A stretch of DNA of 64,000 nt, taken from Dyella lutea. GTDB taxonomy: Bacteria > Pseudomonadota > Gammaproteobacteria > Xanthomonadales > Rhodanobacteraceae. Position 1 is the stretch's first letter; the number at the start of each line of letters is the position of its first letter. The position numbers were made by a program, and so were the translations under genes. Positions 18,405-25,524 of the stretch are shown piece after piece. The DNA is taken from contig NZ_JAMZEK010000005.1 in the NCBI RefSeq assembly GCF_024158035.1, positions 1 to 64,000 of the forward strand, in the 5' to 3' direction. The notes beneath the pieces are model-generated. The model saw nothing but the letters and a program-made list of their open reading frames with translations, did not search any database and had not been told where the DNA came from.

Positions 18405-19997
18405 ATGACCTCCGCGACCACGTCTTCGACGCGCCCGCACTGGCCGGTCTGGCTGGGGCTCTGGCTCGCTGCCGCGGCGGGCCTGTGGTGGTGGTGGGCG
18501 GCCGGCCGGCCGGTGGCGCTGCCGGATGCGCCGTCCGCGCGCATCGCTTGCGTGTCCTACTCGCCCTATCGCCGCGAGGGGCAGACACCCTACGACCCGG
18601 CGACCTTCATCTCGCCCCGGCAGATCGATGCCGACCTGCGCGCGCTGTCGCGTCGCTTCGACTGCGTGCGCACATACTCCGAAGGCCAGGGCCTGGACGC
18701 CGTGCCGGCGATCGCCGGGCGCTACGGCATGAAGGTGCTGCTGGGCATATGGATCGGTCGTGACCCCGTGGCCAACGAAAGGGAGATCGCCCTGGCAGCG
18801 GCTGCGGCGCGGGCGCATCCCGAAGTGCTCCGTGGAGTCATCGTCGGCAATGAGGTGCTGCTGCGCGGCGAGCAGTCTTCCGCGGCGCTGGCCGGCTACC
18901 TGCGACAGGCGCGGGCGTTACTGCCGCCGGCCGTGCCGGTGACCTACGCCGATGTGTGGGAGTTCTGGCTGCGCCACCCGGAACTGGCCAGCTCGGTCGA
19001 CTACATCACCATCCACGTGCTGCCCTACTGGGAGGACGATCCGGTGCCGCCGCAGCGCGCCGTGCAGCATGTGGCCGACGTGTATGCGCGGGTGCGCGCG
19101 GCGTTTCCCGGCAAGCCGGTGATGATCGGCGAGACCGGCTGGCCCAGTGCCGGCAGGCCACGCGAGGCGGCCACGGCGAGCCTGGTCAACGAAGCGCGTT
19201 ACCTGCGCGAATTCCTGCGCTATGCCGCCACGGTGCAGATGCCGTACAACGTGATCGAGGCTTTCGACCAGGCCTGGAAGCGCGAGCAGGAAGGCACGGT
19301 GGGCGGCTACTGGGGCATCTTCGACGCCCACGCCCAGCCGAAATTTCCGATGCAGGGGCCGGTGACCGAGATCCCGTGCTGGTGGCTGGGCCCTCTGGCG
19401 GCGCTGGCGATGGCGGGACTGTTCGTCATGGTCGGCGGCTGGCGTCGCCACTGGCGCGGTGGGCGGGGCTGGCTGGCCCTGAGCGGCGCGGGACTCGGAT
19501 CGGGCACGGCGCTGGCGTGGCAGGTGCGGCAGATGATCTATGCCTGCGGTCCCTGGTGGGAGTGGGCGATCAGCCTCGTGGCCTGCCTGCTGGCGCTGGG
19601 CACCGCACTGGTGCTGGCCCGCGCGCTGGCGGCATGGCTGGCCGGCGCGGCGGCGCTGCCGGCGGGCGCTCGCTTGCGCTTTGGCTGGCTGTTCGCGCTG
19701 GCTTACTACGGCCTGCTGCTGGTGTTCGACGGCCGTTATCGCGACTTTCCGCTCGGCCTGTTTGCCCTGCCGGCAGTGGGCTACGCGTTGCTTGCGCTGC
19801 TCGGTCGTGCGGCCCTGGTCCCGTCCACGCGCGAGGAGCGGTTCCTGGGAATGCTGCTGCTGGTGCTCGGTGCGGCGGTATTGGCGCAGGAACTGGGGCT
19901 CAGCCCGGCAGCCTGGCTATGGTTCGGCCTGAACGTGCTGCTGGCCGCGCCGGGCTGGTTCGCCCGTCCGCGCCGGATCGTTCGCCCGCACCAGTAG
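18405..19997 (+). CDS. GH17 beta-glucan enzyme with C-terminal membrane domain
   Basis: This 530-residue protein has a membrane anchor (residues 14-34), a periplasmic GH17 domain (about 45-310) with acid/base Glu150 in VIVGNEVLLR and nucleophile Glu243 in VMIGETGWPSAG, and then about seven membrane helices (about 320-515). GH17 covers beta-1,3-glucanases and transglycosylases; membrane-tailed proteobacterial forms resemble the glucosyltransferase partner of NdvB/NdvC in periplasmic glucan synthesis. Transglycosylation on osmoregulated glucans is inferred, not shown. No GT2 domain is fused or adjacent. The ATG at 18405 is taken as start. Its last 81 bases overlap the 3' end of the convergent small membrane protein gene. 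Confidence 0.85.
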   Translation: MTSATTSSTRPHWPVWLGLWLAAAAGLWWWWAAGRPVALPDAPSARIACVSYSPYRREGQTPYDPATFISPRQIDADLRALSRRFDCVRTYSEGQGLDAVPAIAGRYGMKVLLGIWIGRDPVANEREIALAAAAARAHPEVLRGVIVGNEVLLRGEQSSAALAGYLRQARALLPPAVPVTYADVWEFWLRHPELASSVDYITIHVLPYWEDDPVPPQRAVQHVADVYARVRAAFPGKPVMIGETGWPSAGRPREAATASLVNEARYLREFLRYAATVQMPYNVIEAFDQAWKREQEGTVGGYWGIFDAHAQPKFPMQGPVTEIPCWWLGPLAALAMAGLFVMVGGWRRHWRGGRGWLALSGAGLGSGTALAWQVRQMIYACGPWWEWAISLVACLLALGTALVLARALAAWLAGAAALPAGARLRFGWLFALAYYGLLLVFDGRYRDFPLGLFALPAVGYALLALLGRAALVPSTREERFLGMLLLVLGAAVLAQELGLSPAAWLWFGLNVLLAAPGWFARPRRIVRPHQ

Positions 19998-20336
19998 CAG
20001 GGCGCCGACCAGCAGGGCCAGCGCGCCACTCTCATAGCAGTAGAGCTCGATCGCCAGCAGACCCAGCGCAGCGGCGAAGGCGGCACTCCAGCGGCGCCGG
20101 TACAGCAGGGCGAGAGCTGCCGCGAGGAGCGCCGCTGCACCGTAGACATCATGCAGGAAGCCCTGTACGACCAGGTCGCGCAAGCCGCACCAGGCCGGCG
20201 CCCCCGGGCCGCCGGCGGCACATCGGTCGCCCAGACCGGGCGGTTCGACCAGGCCGTAGCGCAGCGCAGCAGCGATCGCGCCGGCAAACAGGACGACGAT
20301 CCAGGCGAAGGCGGCCCGACCCCGCTGAGCGCGCAT
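19917..20336 (-). CDS. hypothetical small membrane protein
   Basis: This 139-residue protein has three or four hydrophobic segments (AFAWIVVLFAGAIAAALRYG; VYGAAALLAAALALLY; WSAAFAAALGLLAIELYCYE; ALALLVGALLLVR) and two cysteines in a short polar loop (GDRCAAGG, PAWCGL) that could form a periplasmic disulfide. The start at 20336 shares its A with the stop of the EEP nuclease (TGATG), so translation is probably coupled. Its C-terminal 27 codons overlap the end of the convergent GH17 gene. I do not recognise the family. The hydrophobic pattern and coupling argue that it is real. Confidence 0.65.
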   Translation of the reverse strand: MRAQRGRAAFAWIVVLFAGAIAAALRYGLVEPPGLGDRCAAGGPGAPAWCGLRDLVVQGFLHDVYGAAALLAAALALLYRRRWSAAFAAALGLLAIELYCYESGALALLVGALLLVRANDPARTGEPARRGQQHVQAEP

Positions 20337-21136
20337 CAGCGTCGCACCCGCTGCAGCCGCGGCGCCACGTGCGCGGGCAGACGCACCTCGGCGGCGATGG
20401 GCAGGTGGTCGGAGAACGCCTGCGGCAGCGTCCAGACCTTGTCGAGGTGGATGTCTGCGGAGGTGAGAATGTGGTCGAGCGCCCGGCGCGGCTTCCAGCT
20501 GGGGAAGGTGGGCGTCGGTTGCTCCGGTGGCTGCAGCCGGCACTTGGCGAACAGGTGCCGCATTTCCGTGCTGTGTGCCTCGGTGTTGAGGTCGCCCATC
20601 AGCACCGCGTGCGGGAAATCGGCCAGCAGTTCGCCGATGAAGGCCAACTGCCTGGCACGGGCCGGGGCGCTGAGCGAGAGGTGCGCGATCATCACGGCGA
20701 GCGCATCGTCGCCTTCGCCGAAGCGCGCCAGCATGGCGCCGCGACCGGGGATGCGGCTGGGCAGCGGGTAGTCGTAGACGCTGTGCGGCTCCATCCGGCT
20801 GATCAATCCGTTGGCCGAATGCGCGAGCTTGGCCACCGGGCGGTTCGGCTGGTGGCTCCAGAACGGCATGCCGGCGGTCTCGGCGAGGTAGCGCGTCTGG
20901 TTGAGGAAGCCCGATCGCAGGCTGCCTGCGTCGGCTTCCTGCAGGCCGATCACGTCGAACTGCGGCAGCAGTTCGGCGAGGCGATCGAGGTTGTCCAGCT
21001 TGCTGCGGCCGGGCAGCACCGCATTGAGGCTGCGGGTGACGTATTCACGGTATTTCTGCACGCTTCCGCCCGCGAGGATGTTGCAGCTGAGCAGTCGCAG
21101 GCGACGCTCGGGAGCAGGAGGGGCGGATCCGGTCAT
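20336..21136 (-). CDS. endonuclease/exonuclease/phosphatase (EEP) family protein
   Basis: This 266-residue protein shows the EEP metal-site motifs in order: SCNILAGGS, FDVIGLQEAD (metal Glu), AHLSLSAPARARQL, HAVLMGDLNTEAHS (Asp and Asn), RALDHILTS and FSDHLPIAAEV (catalytic Asp-His). This Mg2+-dependent fold hydrolyses phosphodiesters or phosphomonoesters in nucleic acids, lipids or inositides. The substrate cannot be told from sequence. No signal peptide is apparent from this start. The alternative ATG at 21181 would add 15 residues; neither start has a strong ribosome site. It is coupled to the small membrane protein and lies 101 bases downstream of a DsbA-like gene on the same strand. Confidence 0.88.
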   Translation of the reverse strand: MTGSAPPAPERRLRLLSCNILAGGSVQKYREYVTRSLNAVLPGRSKLDNLDRLAELLPQFDVIGLQEADAGSLRSGFLNQTRYLAETAGMPFWSHQPNRPVAKLAHSANGLISRMEPHSVYDYPLPSRIPGRGAMLARFGEGDDALAVMIAHLSLSAPARARQLAFIGELLADFPHAVLMGDLNTEAHSTEMRHLFAKCRLQPPEQPTPTFPSWKPRRALDHILTSADIHLDKVWTLPQAFSDHLPIAAEVRLPAHVAPRLQRVRR

Positions 21137-21236
21137 GGCGGGGTCGGGCACTGCGGCGGGAGGGAAAACGATCGACAGCATGCCGCGCGCCGCGTGAACG
21201 TCACGGCAGCCGCCTGGCGACTGCCGTGACGCAGGC

Positions 21237-21893
21237 TTACTTGGCGGCCAGTTCGCGCTTGGCCAGCCACTGGGTCAGTGCCGACAGCTGGTCGAAGTTG
21301 TGGACGTCGGCGCTGCGGTACTTGCCGTCCACCACGATGGTCGGCGTGCCTGTGACGCCCCATTTCTGGATCAGCGCCAGGTCGCTCTTCATCTGCTGGG
21401 TGACTGCATCCGAGGTCGCGATGCGCAGGAACTCCTCGCGGTTCACGCCCTCACGGGCATAGAAATCGGCCAGCTCGTCCAGCGTGTTCATCGGGTAGTG
21501 CTGGTCGAATTTCTCCTTGAACAGCTCCAGGTGGGTCTTGTCGACCACGCCCAGCTTCTTCGCCGCGTAGAAGGCGCGCGCGAACGGCAGCCATTCGGCG
21601 CTGAACGGCGCCGGCACCAGCTTGAACACCACGCCCTTGGGCAGCGCCTGGCGCAGCTTCTCGGCATAGGGGGCGAAGTGGTCGCAGTGGATGCAGCCGT
21701 AGGAGAACACCTCGACCACTTCGACCTTGCCCTCGGGGCTGTAGCGCTGCGCCGGGCCGGGAATGGTGGCGTACTCGACGCCGTCGGTGTAGGGCGCCGA
21801 CGGATCCCGGCCGGATCCGGCCGAGCAGGCGGTGGCCAGCAGCAGGCCGCCGACCAGGGCGAACAGCCGGACACGGGAGAGGTGCTTGAGCAT
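21237..21893 (-). CDS. DsbA-like thiol:disulfide interchange lipoprotein (CIHC)
   Basis: This 218-residue protein has a lipoprotein signal with lipobox LATAC (Cys23), then a DsbA thioredoxin fold with active site FSYGCIHCDHF (Cys67, Cys70) and cis-Pro loop GVTGTPTIVV near residue 180. It would catalyse disulfide formation in periplasmic proteins from a membrane-anchored position. CIHC differs from the classical DsbA CPHC. It is followed by the EEP gene and preceded, 67 bases upstream on the same strand, by a second DsbA-like gene. The start at 21893 is chosen because the signal peptide begins there. Confidence 0.92.
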   Translation of the reverse strand: MLKHLSRVRLFALVGGLLLATACSAGSGRDPSAPYTDGVEYATIPGPAQRYSPEGKVEVVEVFSYGCIHCDHFAPYAEKLRQALPKGVVFKLVPAPFSAEWLPFARAFYAAKKLGVVDKTHLELFKEKFDQHYPMNTLDELADFYAREGVNREEFLRIATSDAVTQQMKSDLALIQKWGVTGTPTIVVDGKYRSADVHNFDQLSALTQWLAKRELAAK

Positions 21894-21960
21894 GGAACGA
21901 CTCCGCAACGAAACAGGAACAGGCAAGACCACGCCGGGCGCGAAAGGTGCCAACTAGGAC

Positions 21961-22839
21961 TTACTTGCCAGCCGCTTCCTTGGCCACCAGATATTTCGCC
22001 AGTTCGACCATCTGCGCATAGCCGCCGGCGGCGCGCAGGTCGATACGGTACTTGCCGTCGATCACGATGGTCGGCGTGCCTTCCACGCCGTAGGCCTTCA
22101 CCAGCTCGTCGGCGCGCTTGACCTGGGTATTGATGCTGAAGGAGTTGGCCACCGCCAGGAATTCCTTCGGGTCGGCGCCGTACTTCGCGTAGAACTTCGC
22201 CGCGTCGGCCAGCGTGGGCAGCTCGGACATCGGCTTCAGGCCCTGGCCGCTGGCGTTCTCGGAGCTGAGCTCCTTGGTCTTCCATACCGCGTCGTACATC
22301 GCGTCATTGGCCTTGTCGGCCACGCCCAGCGCCTGCGCGGTGAGGAACGCGCGTTGGAACATCGGGAAGTTTTCCTGCGGCATGAACGAAACCGGCAGGT
22401 AGGCCATCACCGCATCGGAGGGCAGGCTCTTGGCCAGCCGGTCGACCATCGGGTGGAAGGCATTGCACGAGGGGCAGGCGTAGGAGAACACCTCGGCCAC
22501 TTCGATCTTGTCGGTGTTGGAGACCTTCGGCTGCGCCGGCTCGATGCGGAAGTAGTTCTTGCCTTCCACCCACTTCGGATCCTCGACGAAAGCGCTGGCT
22601 TTCGTCGGGGCCGCGGGAGCAGCCGCGGCAGTGGCGGCGGAGACGGGCGCGCTCGCCGCCGGTGCCGGGGTCGCCGCTGCGCTGCCGGTGGTGGCCGGTG
22701 TCGTTGCCGGTGCCGAGGTGGCCGGCGCCGCGGTCGGCGCGGGAGTGGAGGGGGCCGTCGGCGTGCTGCTGTCGTTGGAGTGGCTGCAGGCAGCCAGGGC
22801 GAGCAGGGCGGTACACAGGAACGGCAGGCGCTTCAGCAT
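21961..22839 (-). CDS. DsbA-like thiol:disulfide interchange lipoprotein with Ala/Pro linker (CPSC)
   Basis: The 292-residue protein has the lipobox LALAAC (Cys18), an unusual linker of about 65 residues rich in Ala, Pro, Thr and Ser, then a DsbA domain with active site FSYACPSCNAF (Cys122, Cys125) and cis-Pro loop GVEGTPTIVID. It should act in the periplasm, extended from the membrane by the flexible linker. The tandem pair with the CIHC protein and the cytochrome c4 gene upstream matches the engB-cytochrome c4-dsbA order seen in many gammaproteobacteria. Confidence 0.92.
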   Translation of the reverse strand: MLKRLPFLCTALLALAACSHSNDSSTPTAPSTPAPTAAPATSAPATTPATTGSAAATPAPAASAPVSAATAAAAPAAPTKASAFVEDPKWVEGKNYFRIEPAQPKVSNTDKIEVAEVFSYACPSCNAFHPMVDRLAKSLPSDAVMAYLPVSFMPQENFPMFQRAFLTAQALGVADKANDAMYDAVWKTKELSSENASGQGLKPMSELPTLADAAKFYAKYGADPKEFLAVANSFSINTQVKRADELVKAYGVEGTPTIVIDGKYRIDLRAAGGYAQMVELAKYLVAKEAAGK

Positions 22840-22924
22840 GGGGATGTCCTTCTGATCAGCAGCGGGCGCAAAAAATCGCGAGCTGGAAACGATCACGCCG
22901 ACCCGGGGGTCGGCGTGAGGGGGA

Positions 22925-23692
22925 TCACGGAGCCGAGGCGGCTGCCGTGTCGCCGGTATCGGCTGGGTGCAGGCCCTCGATGTAGCTGGCCAGCGCCGTG
23001 ATGTCCTTGGCGTCGAGCTTCTTGGCGATCGCCGGCATGATCTGCGCGTGGGCGTCGGTACCCCAGACGGTGCCGTCGTGCCAGGACTTCAGCGTGGCCT
23101 CCACATACTGCGAGTGCTGGCCGGCGAGCTGCGGGTAGATCGCGCCGGGGTTGCCGCGGCCGTCGATCAGGTGACAGGCCATGCAGGCGGGGATGCCGCG
23201 GGTCGGATCGCCCTCGCGGTACAGCGTCTCACCCTGCTTGACCACCGCATCGTCGGCGACGCCCGGACGCACGGTCTGGGACGCGAAGTAGGCGCCGATG
23301 TCGTGCATGTCCTGCTCGGACAGCGGCGTGGCCATGCCGAGCATGATCGGGTTCTGGCGCTTGCCCGCCTTGAAGCTGGTCAGCTGGCGCGCGATGTACG
23401 ACTCGTGCTGGCCGGCCAGCTTCGGGTACTGCGGATCGGCGGAGTTGCCGTCCATGCCGTGGCAGGCGCCGCAGACGGCGGCCTTGCCCTGGCCAGCGGT
23501 GGCGTCACCGGGCTTCACCTCGGCGGTGGCCACTGGGGCGGAAGCCGGGGCGCTGGACGCTGCCGGAGCGGCGCTCGCAGCCGCTGCGGGCTTGGCTTCC
23601 TGGGCGGTCACCGCACTGGCAGACAGCGCGAATATGAGGGCAGCAGTCGCCCCAAGCACAGCGTGCCGAAAATCGGCGAGCCGAAAACTCAT
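22925..23692 (-). CDS. cytochrome c4, di-heme periplasmic
   Basis: The 255-residue protein has a Sec signal peptide ending ASAVTA, an Ala/Pro-rich linker to about residue 60, and two heme-binding sites, CGACH (74-78) and CMACH (170-174). Each starts a cytochrome c domain, with KLAGQHESYI and QLAGQHSQYV repeats and candidate Met ligands at 118 and 120. It carries electrons in the periplasm between a quinol-cytochrome c reductase and terminal oxidases. The start at 23692 follows GGGAGACAAGTGT. It is divergent from engB over 117 bp and probably leads an operon with the two DsbA-like genes. Confidence 0.93.
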   Translation of the reverse strand: MSFRLADFRHAVLGATAALIFALSASAVTAQEAKPAAAASAAPAASSAPASAPVATAEVKPGDATAGQGKAAVCGACHGMDGNSADPQYPKLAGQHESYIARQLTSFKAGKRQNPIMLGMATPLSEQDMHDIGAYFASQTVRPGVADDAVVKQGETLYREGDPTRGIPACMACHLIDGRGNPGAIYPQLAGQHSQYVEATLKSWHDGTVWGTDAHAQIMPAIAKKLDAKDITALASYIEGLHPADTGDTAAASAP

Positions 23693-23809
23693 ACACTTGT
23701 CTCCCGAAAGACCTTGCAGATACTGCCGCCAAGCCAGCCGCACCTCGCGCGCGACTGGCAGAAACCGCAGGATTATCCCCGTGGCACCCTGACCGGTCAA
23801 ACCGCTCCC

Positions 23810-24448
23810 ATGTCCCCGAATCCGCTCCAGGGCGCGCAGTTCACGCTCGCCGCCCATCGTGTCCGCCAATTGCCCGCCGACGAGGGTGCCGAGGTGGCGT
23901 TCGCCGGTCGATCCAATGCCGGCAAGTCCAGTGCGCTCAACGCGCTGACCGGCCATCGCGGCCTGGCCCGCACCTCCAAGACGCCCGGCCGCACCCAGCA
24001 GATGGTGTCGTTCGCATTGCCGCCGCTGGCCCAGGGCGAGGGCGAGTCGCCGCTGGAGGCGCGGCTGATCGACCTGCCGGGCTACGGCTACGCCAAGGTG
24101 CCGGAGGAGTTGCGCGAGCACTGGAAGCTGGAGATCGATGCCTACCTGCACCACCGCGCCAGTCTGCGCGGCGTGGTGCTGATCGCCGATATCCGTCATC
24201 CGCTGAAGGAGTTCGACCGGATGATGCTGGAGTTCTGCTTCACCACCGGGCTGCCGTGTCATCTGCTGCTGACCAAGGCAGACAAGTTGTCGCGCGGCCA
24301 GGCCACGCAGGCGCTGGCGGCGATGCGCAAGAGCTTTCGCGATGGCCTGCATGCCACCGCGCAGGTGTTCTCCTCCACCGCCGGCACCGGTGTGGAGGAG
24401 GCGCGCACACGCGTGGTCGAGCTGCTGCGGACGCCGCGCGAACGCTGA
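23810..24448 (+). CDS. engB: ribosome biogenesis GTPase EngB (YihA/YsxC)
   Basis: This 212-residue cytosolic GTPase has G1 AFAGRSNAGKSSALNALT, G2 around KTPGRTQQM, G3 LIDLPGYGYAKV and G4 LLLTKADKL. The RSNAGKSS P-loop and DLPGYGYA block are diagnostic of EngB, which assists 50S subunit assembly. The start is at 23810 because the family begins just before GAQFTLAAHRVRQLP. It is adjacent to and divergent from cytochrome c4. It converges with the fRMsr gene, leaving 15 bases. Confidence 0.96.
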   Translation: MSPNPLQGAQFTLAAHRVRQLPADEGAEVAFAGRSNAGKSSALNALTGHRGLARTSKTPGRTQQMVSFALPPLAQGEGESPLEARLIDLPGYGYAKVPEELREHWKLEIDAYLHHRASLRGVVLIADIRHPLKEFDRMMLEFCFTTGLPCHLLLTKADKLSRGQATQALAAMRKSFRDGLHATAQVFSSTAGTGVEEARTRVVELLRTPRER

Positions 24449-24463
24449 CGCCCGGGCGGACGC

Positions 24464-24955
24464 TCAGGCGTCGACGGCTTGCATGAACAGCGCACACAGC
24501 GCCTCCATGCCGTCACGGTCCTCGTCGTCGAAGCGGCCGGTGAGCGGGCTGTCCACGTCCCACACGCCGAGCAGGGTGCCGTCCGCCTTCACCAGCGGCA
24601 CCACGATCTCGGAGTTGGACGCGGCGTCGCAGGCGATGTGGCCCTCGAACGCGTGCACGTCGACCACCAGCTGGGTCTGCCGCGTCTGCGCCGCGGTGCC
24701 GCACACGCCGCGCCCCAGCGCGATGCGGATGCAGGCCGGCTTGCCCTGGAACGGGCCGACCACCAGCTCGGTACCGTCGAACAGGTAGAAGCCGGCCCAG
24801 TTGAGGTCGGGCAGGCTGTGGAACAGCAGGGCGCTGAAATTGGCGGCATTGGCGATCAGGTCGCGCTCGCCGGCAAGCAGGCCCTGCGCCTGCTGCAACA
24901 GCTCGGCGTAGTGCTCGGCCTTGCTGGCGGGAGTGGAGGAAGCGAGTTCGAACAT
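24464..24955 (-). CDS. msrC: free methionine-(R)-sulfoxide reductase (GAF domain)
   Basis: This 163-residue single GAF-domain protein has Cys75 (GKPACIRIALG), Cys85 (GRGVCGTAA) and Cys109 (GHIACDAAS). Their spacing of 10 and 24 residues is that of the three redox cysteines of E. coli fRMsr. NWAGFYLFDG and SEIVVPL..DGTLLGVWDVDSP are also family-typical. It reduces free L-methionine-(R)-sulfoxide using thioredoxin. It is divergent from the PPOX genes. A 20-bp palindrome in the shared gap could be an operator. The position beside two flavin-fold proteins and a hemerythrin suggests an oxidative or nitrosative response neighbourhood. Confidence 0.93.
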   Translation of the reverse strand: MFELASSTPASKAEHYAELLQQAQGLLAGERDLIANAANFSALLFHSLPDLNWAGFYLFDGTELVVGPFQGKPACIRIALGRGVCGTAAQTRQTQLVVDVHAFEGHIACDAASNSEIVVPLVKADGTLLGVWDVDSPLTGRFDDEDRDGMEALCALFMQAVDA

Positions 24956-24972
24956 GGGTCTTCCAGGGTGGC

Positions 24973-24992
24973 GGGCGCATTATTATGCGCCC
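24973..24992. promoter_or_regulatory. 20-bp palindrome in the fRMsr/PPOX divergent promoter
   Basis: GGGCGCAT and ATGCGCCC flank TATT, forming a perfect 8-bp inverted repeat. It lies 18 bp upstream of the fRMsr start and 44 bp upstream of the PPOX GTG. The centre also contains TATTAT, a possible -10 on the plus strand. It is a candidate operator for a dimeric regulator acting in both directions. Confidence 0.4.
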
Positions 24993-25035
24993 GGATCGCC
25001 CCGCGCCGTTTCCACCCCGCCAGTCGAGGATCGCC

Positions 25036-25524
25036 GTGCCCGCAGACGCCCGCATCGACGACGAGACCGCCGGTTTCATCCAGGGAGCGGTATCGATCAT
25101 CGCCGCCACCCGCAATGCCGAGCACCGGCCGGCGCTGGTGCGCGCGCAGGGGTGCCGGGTGGATCCCGGCGGCGCTGGCCTCACCGTGCTGGTGGTGGCC
25201 GACCAGGCCACCGAATTGCTCGATGACATCCGCGACAACCGTCGAGTGGCGGTGGTGTTCACCCGGCCGAGCACGCACCGCTCGGTGCAGGTGAAGGGCG
25301 AGGACGCGCGGATCGTTGCCGCGTCGGCGCAGGACCTCGCACTGGCCGCGGGCTACCGCGACGCGATGGTGGCCGAACTCGCCCTGATCGGCGTGCCCGA
25401 AGCGCGCGTGCGCGCGCTGCTGGCAGGGGTGGGCGAGCTGGTGGCGATCGCGTTCTCGCCGACGTCGGCGTTCGTGCAGACGCCGGGGCCTGATGCCGGC
25501 CGCGTGCTGGAGATGCCGCGGTGA
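25036..25524 (+). CDS. pyridoxamine 5'-phosphate oxidase-fold (PPOX) FMN-binding protein
   Basis: The 162-residue protein contains a split beta-barrel pattern: FIQGAVSIIAATRNAEHRPALVRAQGCRVD, then LTVLVVADQATELLDDIRDNRRVAVVFTRPSTHRSVQVKGEDARIV, then residues covering a C-terminal helix and strand (ELVAIAFSPTSAFVQTPGPDAG). This matches flavin-binding PPOX-like proteins, which mostly sense or reduce with FMN or F420, rather than true PdxH. The GTG at 25036 is chosen as start because GAGGA precedes it; an ATG at 24985 lies inside the palindrome region. It overlaps the next gene by 4 bp (GTGA), so the two PPOX proteins are made together. Confidence 0.75.
   Translation: MPADARIDDETAGFIQGAVSIIAATRNAEHRPALVRAQGCRVDPGGAGLTVLVVADQATELLDDIRDNRRVAVVFTRPSTHRSVQVKGEDARIVAASAQDLALAAGYRDAMVAELALIGVPEARVRALLAGVGELVAIAFSPTSAFVQTPGPDAGRVLEMPR

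Noticed and set aside
20336-21181. The longer start (21181) of the EEP nuclease
   Set aside because: The extra 15 residues look non-conserved and have no ribosome site; kept only as an alternative.
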